A DNA stretch of 64,000 bases from Paraburkholderia madseniana (GCF_009690905.1 NZ_VOSW01000041.1:1-64000); one strand, 5' to 3'. Positions 8,655-18,191 are shown, numbered from the stretch's first letter. Translations and numbers: made by a program. Notes: a model not told the origin generated them from the sequence alone.

Positions 8655-9983
8655 TCACATCATTTCGGGGCTGCTCAGTTTTGTTCCGTCGGAAAAGCGG
8701 GCCAGTCTGTAGGGTTTAATGTCGAACTGCGGCGCCTCGTCCATTACCAGCCGGCTCACGAGAACGCCTGCGCCTGGCCCTAGTCCAAAGCCGTGTCCGC
8801 TGAAGCCGGATGCGATCACGAGACCGGGTTTCGCATTAACCTTCGAGATGACGGGAACGAGGTCCGGCGTCGTGTCGATCGCGCCCGCCCATGCGTGAGC
8901 GATCCGCAGGCCCGCCAGCTCGGGAAACACGCTGGACACATTTTGCAGGGCACGTTCGAGCCATTCGGTATCAGGCCGGGGATCCAACACCCGCGTTTCT
9001 TCGAACGGCGAGACGTCATCGTCGCGCCAGGTTGCGCTTGCCTCCGGTCCGTGGAAGAAGCTGGCACCGACGCGAATCTTCAGTTTTTTCTTCAGCTTGC
9101 TGCGGAACATGGTGCGGAACTTCACCGAATGCCGCAGGTTTTGCGGCGCGAGTTCCACGCGTCCGTAGCCGGGAACAGCGATGGTGTAGCCGCCGTCCAA
9201 CCGCCTCCTCAGCGCGAAGTTAGGCCCGGAGAAACAGCCTTCGATGACCCCCGGCGCCTCAGCGGTTCGCAACGCCGTTCCCATCACGTTGATGGAGGGC
9301 AGATCGATGCCGTGATGCTGGCAGAACAACGCGCTCCAGGCGCCTCCCGCGAGAACGACGGTGTCCGCTGCGAGCCGGCCGCGCTCCGTCCAGATGCCAG
9401 AGACACGCCCAGCACTCGTGTCGAGACTTCGTACCGCGCAGTTCTGATACACCATCGCGCCGAGACCTTGCGCGCCGCGAGCAATCGCAGGCGCGGCTTT
9501 CGACGGCTCGGCGCGGCCGTCCGTGCCAGACCACAGCCCTCCAGCCCACTTCGCGCGTCCGGACGGAATGCGCGCTGCCAGTGCGCGCGCACTGAGGATC
9601 TCGCTGTTAAAGCCGACTTCCCGGGCGCGGGCAAGCCACGATTCCCACTGCGCGATGTCCGATTGATGCTCCGTGCCGTACAGGATGCCCGCCTTACGAA
9701 ACCCAATGTCCTCGCCCAGTTCTTCGCTTAGTTCGCTCCAGCGCTTGAGGCTCTGCATCGCGAGCGGCAACTCATGGAGGTCGCGGTTCTGCTGACGCAC
9801 CCAGCCCCAATTGCGCCCCGACTGCTCGCAGCCGATGACGCCCTTTTCGAGCAGAGCCACCTGGACGCCGCGTCGCGCCAGTTCATAAGCGGTGCTGACG
9901 CCAATAATGCCGCCGCCAATTACCGCGACATCGCATCGCTCGGGGAAACCTTCGCTATCCGTGACTTCGTCGATCCTTAGCAT
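8655..9983 (-). CDS. DAO-type FAD-dependent oxidoreductase
   Basis: A 442-residue member of the D-amino-acid oxidase/glycine oxidase family. The dinucleotide-binding motif VIGGGIIGVSTAYELARRG lies at about residues 20-38, followed by the FAD-contacting segment CEQSGRNWGWVRQQNRDLHE. The C-terminal FAD loop is ASGFSGHGFGLGPGAG, and HAWAGAIDTTPDLVPVIS is typical of the family. It would oxidise an amine or amino acid with FAD and release H2O2. No partner gene is adjacent, so the substrate is unknown. It converges with the repeat-bearing interval downstream. Confidence 0.92.
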   Translation of the reverse strand: MLRIDEVTDSEGFPERCDVAVIGGGIIGVSTAYELARRGVQVALLEKGVIGCEQSGRNWGWVRQQNRDLHELPLAMQSLKRWSELSEELGEDIGFRKAGILYGTEHQSDIAQWESWLARAREVGFNSEILSARALAARIPSGRAKWAGGLWSGTDGRAEPSKAAPAIARGAQGLGAMVYQNCAVRSLDTSAGRVSGIWTERGRLAADTVVLAGGAWSALFCQHHGIDLPSINVMGTALRTAEAPGVIEGCFSGPNFALRRRLDGGYTIAVPGYGRVELAPQNLRHSVKFRTMFRSKLKKKLKIRVGASFFHGPEASATWRDDDVSPFEETRVLDPRPDTEWLERALQNVSSVFPELAGLRIAHAWAGAIDTTPDLVPVISKVNAKPGLVIASGFSGHGFGLGPGAGVLVSRLVMDEAPQFDIKPYRLARFSDGTKLSSPEMM

Positions 9984-10678
9984 TTCATAGTCGTTGGTTG
10001 CCGCTTCTTAGTACGTTACTGCAGTCAAGACATCGGAAATGCGCACCTAAAGCGCGATTTCACCATCCGCAGATAGTGGCTACGATTTTGGTATGTTCCA
10101 CCGCTTCGCTGATAGGACGATCCTGTTGTATCCGAAAGGGATACAACGATGATCCACCAAACGCTGAGGCAAATCTTGAATTGCAATCTTGCAGACTGTT
10201 GCCGAGACCAGGTTTCTGCCTAGCCACATTCTCACGCTCTTGCTTCCTGGTTAGCAGACGTGCAAGCACAGGATGTGCGAACGGCGGCAAAGGCCGATCA
10301 TGGGGCGCTCGTCGTTAACAAGCGGATGGCTGGTTGCGGGGCGAAGCCGACGCCTGAACGTCCGACCGGCGACGCGTGTGAACGACGGGTTGTGGCCGCT
10401 CACTGCCTCATGCAAACCGCATCGGCGACTCGACCTCCCTCGGTCTCGATCGACAACACGCGACCCCGAGCCGTCATTCGTCACCGTGTTGGCAACGGCC
10501 GCTTTCCAATTCCGAACGGACATCCGTCCGCATCACGTCTGCAGTACGGGCGCTCGCGGCCGACGGGTCGCGAGCGGCCATCATGCACTCGCTCAGAAGC
10601 GCCAACGGAATCTCGGTCAAATCACCAGCAAGCGTTTAGCGATGTGCGTGGCCGCTGTGACTTCGTCGTGAGGTGCCG
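9984..10678. other. Intergenic with dispersed-repeat remnants
   Basis: About 700 bp with no convincing gene. Positions 10324-10402 are a copy of the dispersed repeat (compare 8373-8458 and 30066-30146). Material around 10440-10600 is similarly C/G-rich and may be a further decayed unit. Short frames exist on both strands but lack domains and ribosome binding sites. Confidence 0.5.
10324..10402 (+). repeat. Dispersed repeat copy
   Basis: Aligns with 30066-30146 and 8373-8458. The strongest shared block is GCCGACGCCTGAACGTCC, followed by GTGAACGACG and TGTGGCCG. By eye about 65-70% of positions match. Confidence 0.55.
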
Positions 10679-11278
10679 CTATTTGAACTTGACGAGATCC
10701 TTGAAGATCAGTTGACCCCAGGTATTCCCCCTGCCTTGGACAAGCAAGCCGCCATCCTTGAGCGGTCCTAGCGCAATCGGCGCGAAACCGAGTTGTTCGG
10801 CCAAAGCAGCGACCGGTGCCACCGCATTTTCGTCATCGCTCGACAAAAAAACGACGCGGCTTCCGCCATTCACGCTCGGATCAGCGGCCAGGGCGGCAGC
10901 AGGCAGATGGTTAAAGCCCTTTACGAACCTGGCGCCGGTAAACGCCTTGGCGACAACCGCGGCCGGCGGCTGACCCTCCAGGTCTTCAACAGGAACACCA
11001 AAAGCATTTGTCGTGTCGATGATCGTCTTGCCCTGCCAGGTTGTGATCTGCTTCGCGACTTCGCGATGTTCCCAAAACGGAACCGCGAGGAAGATCGTGT
11101 CGGACGCGATTGCATCCTGCAGCGTCCCGGGGACAACGGTGGGGCCGATCGCTCGTGCCTGTTGCATCAACGTCTCGGGAGGGCGCCGGCTGGCGACGGT
11201 CACATCGATGTTCTTTCTTGCAAACGCTCGGGCGAGCGCCTGGCCTACCGCGCCAAAACCAATAATCGAATAGTTCAT
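10679..11278 (-). CDS. NADPH-dependent F420 reductase-like oxidoreductase
   Basis: A 199-residue Rossmann protein. The N-terminus SIIGFGAVGQALARAFA is an NADP-binding motif, and FLAVPFWEHREVAKQI, IIDTTNAFG and FVKGFNHLPAAAL follow the order seen in F420:NADP oxidoreductase-like proteins (F420_oxidored family). In proteobacteria these homologues usually reduce other small substrates with NADPH, as F420 is rarely made there. It lies just downstream of, and on the same strand as, the SDR gene at 11381-12115, so the two may be co-transcribed under the TetR-type regulator beyond it. Confidence 0.88.
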   Translation of the reverse strand: MNYSIIGFGAVGQALARAFARKNIDVTVASRRPPETLMQQARAIGPTVVPGTLQDAIASDTIFLAVPFWEHREVAKQITTWQGKTIIDTTNAFGVPVEDLEGQPPAAVVAKAFTGARFVKGFNHLPAAALAADPSVNGGSRVVFLSSDDENAVAPVAALAEQLGFAPIALGPLKDGGLLVQGRGNTWGQLIFKDLVKFK

Positions 11279-11380
11279 GCGAACTCTCCATTCAGTATTG
11301 TAAGGAATCCGTATCTATCGACATAAATCAGATCACCTTCGTCGAGTTGAAAGATCCTTCTACACGCTTTCGGCGCGATT

Positions 11381-12115
11381 TCAGATGGCCGAGAAGCCGC
11401 CGTCGACAGACAACTCCACCCCATTCACGAAGCTCGAATCGTCTGAAGCAAGAAACAGCGCGACCGTCGCAATTTCCTCAGGACGACCCATCTTTCCCCG
11501 CGGGATCAGGGATTCGAACATCCGCTTCGCCTCCTCGGTGAGAACCTGGTCCTGCATCGGCGTGGCGATCGGCCCCGGGCTCAGCACGTTCACCCGGATA
11601 TTCCTGCCCTTCAGTTCGTTAAGCCAAGTGCGTGCGAATGAGCGCAACGCCGCCTTGCTCGCCGAATACACGCCATAACCAGGAAAACCTTTCACCGACG
11701 CAACTGACCCGGTCATGAAGATCGATCCGCCATCGTTGAACAGCGGCAACGCCTTCTGAACCGTAAACAGCGTTCCGCGCGTATTCAGACCGAAGGTCGC
11801 ATCGAAGTGCTGCTCGGTAATCTCGCCCAGAGGGACGGCTTCGCCCGTGCCTGCGCTCGCGAACAGGATGTCGATCTTGCCCTTTTCCCGCTTGACTGTA
11901 TCGAACAGGCGGTCGAGGTCGTCTAGATTGGCCCCGTCGCCGCGCACGCCGGTCACGTTCCGGCCAATCAGCTTGACGGCCTCGTCGAGCGCCTCCTGCC
12001 TCCGGCCCGTGATGAAAACATAGGCGCCTTCTTCAACGAACCGCTTGGCGCTCGCCAGCGCCATGCCGCTCGATCCACCCGTGATGACTGCAACCTTACC
12101 CTCAAGCTTTCCCAT
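11381..12115 (-). CDS. Short-chain dehydrogenase/reductase
   Basis: A 244-residue classical SDR. The cofactor motif TGGSSGMALA has Met-Ala where Gly-x-Gly is usual, and the chain continues with FASAGTGEAVPL, the Ser-bearing MTGSVAS, catalytic YSASK in YGVYSASKAALRS, and the C-terminal LSVDGGFSAI. The start at 12115 is chosen over the longer frame because AAGGAG lies 7 bp upstream and the protein then begins MGKLEGKVAVITGG. It is transcribed away from the TetR gene, and the shared spacer holds two identical palindromes, so it is the likely target of that repressor. The substrate is unknown. Confidence 0.93.
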   Translation of the reverse strand: MGKLEGKVAVITGGSSGMALASAKRFVEEGAYVFITGRRQEALDEAVKLIGRNVTGVRGDGANLDDLDRLFDTVKREKGKIDILFASAGTGEAVPLGEITEQHFDATFGLNTRGTLFTVQKALPLFNDGGSIFMTGSVASVKGFPGYGVYSASKAALRSFARTWLNELKGRNIRVNVLSPGPIATPMQDQVLTEEAKRMFESLIPRGKMGRPEEIATVALFLASDDSSFVNGVELSVDGGFSAI

Positions 12116-12181
12116 GACATCTCCTTTCGTGGTGTCGTACTGCGCCTCTGTTCCCATCTGCACAAATGTGCTGTATCTTGT

Positions 12182-12228
12182 GGATCACTGATCCGGATAC
12201 AGGTTCATTATATTCGGATCACTGATCC
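12182..12228. promoter_or_regulatory. Two identical palindromic operators (TetR)
   Basis: GGATCA-C-TGATCC occurs at 12182-12194 and again at 12216-12228, each a perfect 13-bp palindrome, with centres 34 bp apart. They lie between the SDR gene and the TetR gene. The second site ends 2 bp before a possible TTG start and 17 bp before the preferred ATG of the TetR gene, so binding should block both promoters. Regulation by the adjacent TetR protein is an inference from position and symmetry. Confidence 0.8.
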
Positions 12229-12245
12229 GTTTGTCAAGGCAATTT

Positions 12246-12821
12246 ATGCGAGCTGACGCCAGAAAGAATTACGACCATCTCCTTGCAGTCGCGCGTGACG
12301 TCGTCACCGAGCATGGTGCCGAGGCGTCCATGCGAGATATCGCCCGCCGGGCCGACGTCGGGTTGGCGACACTATTTCGCCATTTCCCGACACGAGAAGC
12401 CTTATTCGAAGCGTTGCTGCGCATGAACGTGGACGAACTGATACAGCAGGCGGCCGAACTCGAAACGTCGAATCCACCTGACGAAGCGCTGGTGTCCTGG
12501 TTTCGCGATGGGGTGGCATTCGTTCGCAGCTATAGCGGTATTTGCGCCTTGTTTGCGACCGCGCACGCGGACCCGGACTCCGCGCTTCATGCTTCGAGCA
12601 CAGCGCTGCGTTCGGCGGGCGCGCGACTACTGCTCCGCGCTCAAGCCGAGGGGACGGCGCGCGCCGATATTGATGGGGTCGACCTGTTCGCCCTGATGTC
12701 GGCGCTCGGCTGGCTCGTCGGCCAGCCCGGATTCGCGCCACGGGGGGATCATCTCTTTCACGTTATTACGAGCGCCATCCTGACAAATCGGCCTGGCAAC
12801 GATATCAAGAAGGCAACGTAA
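12246..12821 (+). CDS. TetR family repressor
   Basis: A 191-residue protein. The N-terminal TetR helix-turn-helix (about 8-55) reads ARKNYDHLLAVARDVVTEHG, then MRDIARRADVGLATLFRHF. The C-terminal helical ligand domain follows and has the usual length. The ATG at 12246 is preferred; a TTG at 12231 would add five residues. Two copies of GGATCACTGATCC immediately upstream are probable binding sites, giving autoregulation and control of the divergent SDR gene. The ligand cannot be predicted. Confidence 0.93.
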   Translation: MRADARKNYDHLLAVARDVVTEHGAEASMRDIARRADVGLATLFRHFPTREALFEALLRMNVDELIQQAAELETSNPPDEALVSWFRDGVAFVRSYSGICALFATAHADPDSALHASSTALRSAGARLLLRAQAEGTARADIDGVDLFALMSALGWLVGQPGFAPRGDHLFHVITSAILTNRPGNDIKKAT

Positions 12822-13209
12822 CCGAGTCCAACGAATTGTTGTCTGCATTGCGTCGGATGGCGTCCTCTATGACCGACGCCGGCGACACTATGCGCAAAAG
12901 TCTTGGCAAAGGTGACGAATGCAACTGATCGTGTCGGGAGTTTTGAGCGGCTGTTGACGAAGGCGATAAGACGCTGGAGCGGCTGAGCTGTCGCACTACC
13001 CAGCGACCGCACATGGCCAATCACGGTCCGATCCTGATTGCATAGGGTAATCGCCAGAGATCGACTCGCGTCAGACCGTCATCGACCCTGAGCCGACGTT
13101 CACCGTTCTACGAAGCGGACATTGATTCAAGGTAACCCGACCCGCTTCTGAAGCTACCCACGGATCGCTTGAAATCATCGTCCTTTAGTACATTCGCGGG
13201 ACGAGCGTG
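12822..13209. other. Intergenic, no gene seen
   Basis: No convincing coding signal. A minus-strand open frame of 88 codons spanning the TetR 3' end lacks a recognisable domain and overlaps the real gene, so it was not called. Confidence 0.5.
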
Positions 13210-13467
13210 TCATCCGCTACCCGCTGCACTGTACCCTGCCATGAGCGCCTCGGCCTCCCTTGCGAACGGGTGCATGCTGTCTACCGCGAGGCGTATCAGC
13301 GCAATCATGGGCGAGTAGCGCCCGTACTTCTGATAACGATTGATGCTTGCCCCAATGTCTTGCATGCGCCATTCTAACTTCGCGCTCGCGAAGTCAACAT
13401 GCTCGTACGCTACTCGTTCGCGGCGCCGGTGGCCGTCGCACGCGGTGAATTGCGCCCACTGCGCGAT
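13210..13467 (-). pseudogene. Orphan coding remnant, 85 codons
   Basis: An open frame with strong codon bias and no upstream start: after a stop at 13468 it encodes an 85-residue segment that includes YEHVDFASAKLEWRMQDIG and SINRYQKYGRYSPMIALIRL, ending AEALMAGYSAAGSG. The first internal Met would give only 51 residues. The amino-acid pattern looks like a real, mostly helical C-terminus, so this is probably the 3' end of a broken gene. The family was not recognised. Confidence 0.45.
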
Positions 13468-13644
13468 TCAACCGATCCTTAGGTCGGGGCACTGCCGTTG
13501 CTCCCCGGGCCCCTTATTTTGCATTCGTCTTGTGCCTTACGTCCCGGGTGGCATACTTGGCTCATTCGCGGTTGAGAGAAAAGCGCGCGTCAGCTTCCGA
13601 TAACCAGGCATTTTTATAGCCATGAATCCAAGAGGACATGCCGA

Positions 13645-14379
13645 ATGAACAGTTTCGATACAGCAATCCTAGCTTTCCTGACGCACAACGCTTTTAGCTC
13701 CGACCTGATTAACCACGCGATAAGGGTAATCGCGGACCTGTATACATTCAAGGGCCTCGTGCTCATACCCATTTTGTGGTGGATGTGGTTCAAACCCAGT
13801 CAGCGTGGCGAATGGGAGCGTGAAATGGTCATTGCAACGATTGTGGGCGGCCTTCTGGCGCTCGCAATCGGCAGGCTTCTCGCCGATTATTTGCCATTTC
13901 GGGTGCGGCCAATCTATAACCCCGAACTGCACCTGCACTTTCCATCCGCCAGTCTGCGAGACGTGCGAACCTGGAGTTCCTTTCCGAGCGACCACGCGAT
14001 GCTGTGGATGTCAGTCGCGACAGGAATTTTTCTCGTCTGGCGCCGCGTGGGCGTGCTTGCGCTTTTGTACACCGCTATCTTCATATGCATGCCGCGCGTT
14101 TATCTCGGCTTGCACTATCCGACCGACATACTCGCGGGTGCGGCGATCGGGATTATCATCACATACGTAATGACACGGGACTCCGTCAGAACGCGTTTTG
14201 CGGTGCCGATACTGGGATGGATTCAGAGATTTCCCGGGGGCGGTTATACGTTGGCGTTTCTCTTGTGTTTTGAACTGATAACCCAGTCGGTGGAAATACG
14301 TTTGCTCGAGCAGTCCGTTTCAAAGGCAGTACGACTGGACGGGACCGCAACTTATGGGCCCGGCAACCACTGGCAATAG
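13645..14379 (+). CDS. PAP2 family membrane phosphatase
   Basis: A 244-residue integral membrane protein with about five or six hydrophobic helices. The three PAP2 signature blocks are present: RLLADYLPFRVRP (basic residue and RP), SSFPSDHA (PSDH with the catalytic His), and RVYLGLHYPTDIL (R-x5-H-x3-D). It should hydrolyse a lipid phosphate or pyrophosphate such as undecaprenyl diphosphate at the outer face of the inner membrane. An RBS-like GAGGA lies about 12 bp upstream. It stands alone. The C-terminal ~40 residues after the last helix are polar and variable. Confidence 0.9.
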   Translation: MNSFDTAILAFLTHNAFSSDLINHAIRVIADLYTFKGLVLIPILWWMWFKPSQRGEWEREMVIATIVGGLLALAIGRLLADYLPFRVRPIYNPELHLHFPSASLRDVRTWSSFPSDHAMLWMSVATGIFLVWRRVGVLALLYTAIFICMPRVYLGLHYPTDILAGAAIGIIITYVMTRDSVRTRFAVPILGWIQRFPGGGYTLAFLLCFELITQSVEIRLLEQSVSKAVRLDGTATYGPGNHWQ

Positions 14380-14472
14380 CGTGAGCGTGAGCGTGAGGAG
14401 TGGATGGTGAGACCGGCGGCGCACGTCCCAATCCGCCCGCTGAACTCACGCGCTGCCAGTCGCAAGGCAAAG

Positions 14473-14763
14473 TTACTTCAGGTGAATGAGGACTGATCCC
14501 TCCGATATCTCCGGCGCGCCCACGCCCGTGTTTCCGGCGTTTTTCGCGATCCAGTCCTTCGCCTTCTGCACGCTTTCGTCAGTGCCTGTCTTGTCCTGGC
14601 AAACAGTCACCGAGAATCCGCCATCGCCGCTGCGTGCGAGGGTGTAGCTGACAAAGCCTTTGACCGAACGCATCAGTTCTTCGACGTCAGCCGTGCGCTT
14701 CTCCAGCAGATCGAACAACTCCTTTGCACCCTTTCCGGAAAATCTCCTTATAACAGTTTGCAT
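14473..14763 (-). CDS. Small dimeric alpha/beta-barrel-like protein
   Basis: A 96-residue hypothetical protein. The start at 14763 is chosen because GGAGGA lies 8 bp upstream. The pattern TVIRRFSGKGAKELFDLLEK, VEELMRSVKGFVSYTLARSG, GGFSVTVCQDKTG, DESVQKAKDWIAKN resembles proteins of the antibiotic-biosynthesis-monooxygenase/stress-responsive dimeric barrel fold that circulate widely in Burkholderiaceae. The function is unknown. No operon partner. Confidence 0.8.
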   Translation of the reverse strand: MQTVIRRFSGKGAKELFDLLEKRTADVEELMRSVKGFVSYTLARSGDGGFSVTVCQDKTGTDESVQKAKDWIAKNAGNTGVGAPEISEGSVLIHLK

Positions 14764-15203
14764 GATTGCATCCTCCTGTTTGACCAGCGAAACGAGCATG
14801 CCGCACGAACAATGTGTGCAGCGTGTAACTGCTCTTTTCGACAGCGTGTAGTGCGTGGAAGTAATTGAGAAGGCCGCGCACCTGACTTCCGCGACCCATA
14901 CCAAGTGTAGTAACTGTACCGCCGTAGTAAACATGAGAAGCGGTGCAAAATCCAGGTGCCTTCAGCCAACGTCCGCAATTGGCCGACTACGGTCTGACAT
15001 GCGCGTGGCTAGTCTCCGTGCGCGGATTGCGGGTGCTACAGACGCGGGACATGAGCAATATGCATCTTATCTATTTGCAACACTCGCAGGCCTCAACTAT
15101 GTTGAATAGCCTGAAGGCTCGGCTGCCGGGCGGGTGCCATGTCCGATATTCCTAGCACTCTTACGCGATTCCGAGTTCGCGACAATAGCAGGGAGACTCG
15201 GCT
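14764..15203. other. Intergenic, no gene seen
   Basis: About 440 bp without a supportable gene. It contains the ribosome binding site GGGAG of the acyl-CoA ligase at its right end. Confidence 0.5.
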
Positions 15204-16910
15204 ATGACGACACCGCTGCTCGGACAGATGATGGACGTGCCGCTGACGGTTTCCTCACTGCTGGCCCATGCGTCACGTCACTTCGGCACGACCGAGATCG
15301 TGTCAAAGCGCATCGAAGGCGACGTGCATCGCTACACGTATCGCGACTGCGAAAAACGCGCGAAGCAACTGGCACAGGCGCTTATCGCGCTGGATGTGCA
15401 GCCGGGCGAACGGATCGGCACGCTGGCATGGAACGGTTACCGCCATCTGGAAGCCTATTACGGCACGACGGGCTTCGGGGCCGTCTGCCATACCATCAAC
15501 CCCCGGCTCTTCCCCGAGCAGATCGCATGGATCATCAACGACGCCGATGACAGCTACGTGCTGTTCGATACGACGTTCGCGCAGCTGATCGATTGCCTTG
15601 CGCCGCTCTGCCCGAAGGTGCGTGGGTGGATCGCGCTTGCCGACGACGCGCATCTGCCTGCGATGCAGACGCCCATACCGCTCATCAGCTACGAGACGTT
15701 GCTCAAACCGCACGACGGCGCATTCGACTGGCCGCTCCTCGACGAGCGCCAGGCATCGTACCTCTGTTACACCTCGGGCACGACAGGCAATCCAAAGGGC
15801 GCGCTGTATTCGCATCGCTCTACGGTGCTGCACGCGTACGCCGGTTCGCTGCCGGATGCGATGTGTCTATCGGCGCGCGACTCGGTGTTGCCCGTCGTGC
15901 CGATGTTTCATGCGAACGCATGGGGCATGCCGCATGCCGCGCCGCTCACGGGCGCGAAACTCGTCCTTCCGGGCAAGGATCTCGACGGAAAATCCCTGTT
16001 CGAACTGATGCAGGCGGAGCGCGTCACGTATTCCGCCGGCGTGCCAACCGTCTGGCTTGGCCTGCTCAACTACATGAAGGAAGCGGGCGTGCGGTTGTCG
16101 TCACTGCAACGCGCGGTGATCGGCGGGTCCGCGTGCCCGCCGGCGATGCTGCGCACCTTCGAGGAATACGGCGTCGAAGCCATTCACGGATGGGGCATGA
16201 CCGAGATGTCACCGCTCGGCACGGTCGCAAAACTGAACTGGGAACAATCACAGCGGCCGCCGGAAGAGCAGCGCAGGCTGCGCGAAAAGCAGGGGCACGT
16301 GATCTACGGCGTGGACATGAAGATCGTCGGCGACGATGGGCGCGATCTGCCGTGGGACGGCATCGCGTTCGGCGAACTGCGCACGCGCGGTCCGTGGGTG
16401 ATCAAGCGGTATTTCCAGCAGGATGACTCGCCGCTCGTCGACGGCTGGTTTCCGACCGGCGACGTGGCCACGATCGACCGGGACGGTTTCATGCGCATCA
16501 CCGACCGAAGCAAGGATGTGATCAAGTCGGGAGGCGAGTGGATCAGTTCGATCGAAATCGAGAACATCGCGATCGCGCATCCGGCCGTCGCAGAGGCGGC
16601 CTGCATCGCCTGCGCCCATCCGAAGTGGCTGCAGCGGCCGCTGCTCGTCGTCGTCAAACGCATGGACGCGGAGATCACGCGCGAAGAACTGCTCGCGTTC
16701 TACGAGGGCAAGGTCGCGAAGTGGTGGATGCCAGATGACGTTGTCTTCGTCAACGAATTGCCGCATACGGCCGTTGGCAAGCTGCACAAACTGAAGCTGC
16801 GCGAGCAGTTCTGCGATCACCTGCTGCCGTCGGCGCTCGAAGTTGAGAACTGTCCGCTTGCCGACGAGCGCGCAACGGGAGGCGCCGGGTCGAAACCTGC
16901 GGCGGAATAA
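15204..16910 (+). CDS. Acyl-CoA ligase (AMP-binding enzyme)
   Basis: A 568-residue ANL-superfamily ligase of full length. It has the phosphate-binding loop YTSGTTGNPKG at about residues 189-199, the adenine/acyl motif IHGWGMTEMSP, the hinge and Asp motif FPTGDVATIDRDGFMRITDR, and the catalytic Lys region near the C-terminus in LPHTAVGKLHKLKLRE. It converts a fatty or aryl acid, ATP and CoA to acyl-CoA, AMP and PPi. The sequence resembles medium- and long-chain fatty-acyl-CoA ligases. It is not in an operon with other beta-oxidation genes here, so chain-length preference is unresolved. Confidence 0.93.
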   Translation: MTTPLLGQMMDVPLTVSSLLAHASRHFGTTEIVSKRIEGDVHRYTYRDCEKRAKQLAQALIALDVQPGERIGTLAWNGYRHLEAYYGTTGFGAVCHTINPRLFPEQIAWIINDADDSYVLFDTTFAQLIDCLAPLCPKVRGWIALADDAHLPAMQTPIPLISYETLLKPHDGAFDWPLLDERQASYLCYTSGTTGNPKGALYSHRSTVLHAYAGSLPDAMCLSARDSVLPVVPMFHANAWGMPHAAPLTGAKLVLPGKDLDGKSLFELMQAERVTYSAGVPTVWLGLLNYMKEAGVRLSSLQRAVIGGSACPPAMLRTFEEYGVEAIHGWGMTEMSPLGTVAKLNWEQSQRPPEEQRRLREKQGHVIYGVDMKIVGDDGRDLPWDGIAFGELRTRGPWVIKRYFQQDDSPLVDGWFPTGDVATIDRDGFMRITDRSKDVIKSGGEWISSIEIENIAIAHPAVAEAACIACAHPKWLQRPLLVVVKRMDAEITREELLAFYEGKVAKWWMPDDVVFVNELPHTAVGKLHKLKLREQFCDHLLPSALEVENCPLADERATGGAGSKPAAE

Positions 16911-17477
16911 TCGGAAGGAGGCTGTCAAAGGGACCGCCACCGCACCGCCATTTGGTGCAACCGGCCGTAGCCGACCCACATCAGCCCTTCGGGCTGGCGG
17001 GACATAAATGGCGGCTTCCGGAGTGCTTCGGACATCCGTCTTCGCACAGGCTGCTGCCGCACTTCGGCCAGAGCGGTCCCTCGTACTTCACCGAATATGA
17101 CCTACCGCGAATGGCCGGTTTAACGCGCTCTTGACGGGCGCTATCTACCTGAAACGGAGATATATTCTTCTACAAATCGGACGCTCAGTTCCAGTCAGCC
17201 CTTGCATCGTGGCGACCTATATCCATTACGGCGCGTCCAGCCCAAGGCGAAAGCAATGAGTTCCGCAATGGCATCGGTAATAGGCTTCGCGGCACAAAAG
17301 TGCTCGTCGTGCGAGCGGTTTTTCTTGTGACAAGACGCAAATGCTTCGGCTTGGACTGGCGCTTACCGAGCGGCCACATCTTTCGCCTCTGTCGCCGGTT
17401 CCACCGAACGGAATGTCACGTACATCAGGTCCCCGGCCCTACTTCGCTAGCGTGGCGGCCGCTGCTCTCGTCGGCAT
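16911..17477. other. Intergenic, no supportable gene
   Basis: About 570 bp. A minus-strand stretch at 17185-17280 encodes a short sensible-looking peptide in one frame but has no start or family match. Nothing else was recognised. It separates the acyl-CoA ligase from the 3' end of the Tad operon on the other strand. Confidence 0.45.
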
Positions 17478-18191
17478 TCAGAACACACCGAAGATCAACC
17501 GATACCGAACGCGGCTCATGAATTCGCGGTAGCTTCTATCCTTGGACAGCACGCGTTCTTCCCGAACGATTCGGCAGATCTGTACGCAGAAGTGCAGCGC
17601 GAACACGATGACATTCTGAAGTCCGAAGTTCGGAAGCAGAAAACCGACGTTTCTAATCATGTACCCGACGTACATCGGATGGCGCAAGACGCGATAAGGC
17701 CCGCTCACAACAACCCCTCGATTCGCGGGCAGAAGTCCGAATGAGCGCCGCAGCGCGAGCTTCGCCCAAAGCTGGATGACGATGCCGACAATTTGCAATC
17801 CGACGGCTACCCCCTCAGGAATAAGATGGATGCCGGGCTCCATCCGAAAAGCGACGTAGTAGAAGGTCCCGGTCACAGACATCACCATGCTGACGGGAGT
17901 AAAGTCCCGCTCGCGCGCAACACGTGCGAAGACCACCAGGCCGATGTCCAGGAGTGAGGTGAACAAAAAGAGCAACAGCGTGATTCGCGAAGGGTCCTTC
18001 AGAACCTGGAGGATCGCGGAAACGAGAAACACGGAAAGTGCCGACACGGTGCAGACGCGCAACGCAATCTCGATCACCAGTTGTTTGGGCGTCAGCCGCG
18101 CGGCAGATGAAGGAAGCGATACGGACGCCGGGGCATCGAGGCTGATCGAGGCGGTGGGCGCGCCTGGCCACCCCAGGTTTTCTTGTTCCAT
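17478..18191 (-). CDS. ICMT-like membrane methyltransferase
   Basis: A 237-residue membrane protein with an N-terminal polar extension of about 35 residues and then five or more hydrophobic segments. The C-terminal signature GPYRVLRHPMYVGYMIRNVG followed by REERVLSKDRSYREFMSRV matches the isoprenylcysteine carboxyl methyltransferase/phospholipid methyltransferase superfamily, where the His-Pro and Glu-Glu motifs bind S-adenosylmethionine and substrate. It starts 70 bp after the tadG stop on the same strand, so it may be the last gene of the pilus operon. A role in modifying pilus components or lipids is only an inference. Confidence 0.85.
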   Translation of the reverse strand: MEQENLGWPGAPTASISLDAPASVSLPSSAARLTPKQLVIEIALRVCTVSALSVFLVSAILQVLKDPSRITLLLFLFTSLLDIGLVVFARVARERDFTPVSMVMSVTGTFYYVAFRMEPGIHLIPEGVAVGLQIVGIVIQLWAKLALRRSFGLLPANRGVVVSGPYRVLRHPMYVGYMIRNVGFLLPNFGLQNVIVFALHFCVQICRIVREERVLSKDRSYREFMSRVRYRLIFGVF

